From positions 1 through 5,258 of the forward strand of contig JBJTIF010000151.1 in NCBI GenBank assembly GCA_046094825.1: a stretch of 5,258 bases of DNA, given 5' to 3'. The stretch's first letter is position 1, and each line of letters begins with the position of its first letter. Shown one piece after another: positions 5,258 through 5,258 of the stretch. This DNA is from JBJTIF01 sp046094825 (GTDB taxonomy: Bacteria; Actinomycetota; UBA4738; HRBIN12). A program made the position numbers and the translations under genes. The notes under the pieces were generated by a model that worked only from the letters and a program-made list of their open reading frames with translations, searched no databases and was not told the origin of the DNA.

Positions 5258-5258
5258 G

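Overview
This is a GC-rich bacterial window of ordinary chromosomal genes. Codon use strongly favours CTC, GTC, GCG, TCG and GAC. The lineage cannot be fixed from the sequence alone. The DUF3263 / LytR_C pair is laid out as in mycobacteria (Rv0430-Rv0431), and the NAD-glutamate dehydrogenase is of the large mycobacterial type. Both point to Actinomycetota or to a GC-rich Chloroflexota relative.

Layout. Plus strand, 1-2731: the 3' end of a large NAD-dependent glutamate dehydrogenase; a DUF3263 protein; a membrane-anchored LytR_C envelope protein 1 nt downstream; a trehalose-6-phosphatase-type HAD enzyme (OtsB) directly abutting that; and an Rrf2-family regulator with three cysteines. A perfect 12-bp hairpin at 2740-2766 separates the regulator from a convergent minus-strand gene for a 50-residue zinc-ribbon protein (DUF5679). 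A 315-bp divergent intergenic region follows, then a complete AMP-forming acetyl-CoA synthetase (acs) on the plus strand, with a possible stem-loop after its stop.

How the genes relate. DUF3263, LytR_C and OtsB are packed like one transcription unit, with a cell-envelope or trehalose flavour. Glutamate dehydrogenase and Acs are central carbon and nitrogen enzymes. The Rrf2 protein probably senses redox or iron-sulfur state, and its targets cannot be read from this window.

Two points deserve a second look. First, the OtsB reading frame has no ATG, GTG, TTG or CTG codon upstream of its essential HAD motif I, so its start is unresolved (unusual start codon, frameshift fusion to LytR_C, sequence error or decay). 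Second, the acs/DUF5679 intergenic region carries five copies of GGCACG (or its complement) at starts 3020, 3042, 3063, 3085 and 3107, an almost exact 22-nt (two helical turns) spacing that looks like an operator array. I found no mobile element, CRISPR array, RNA gene or clear new defence or biosynthetic system.
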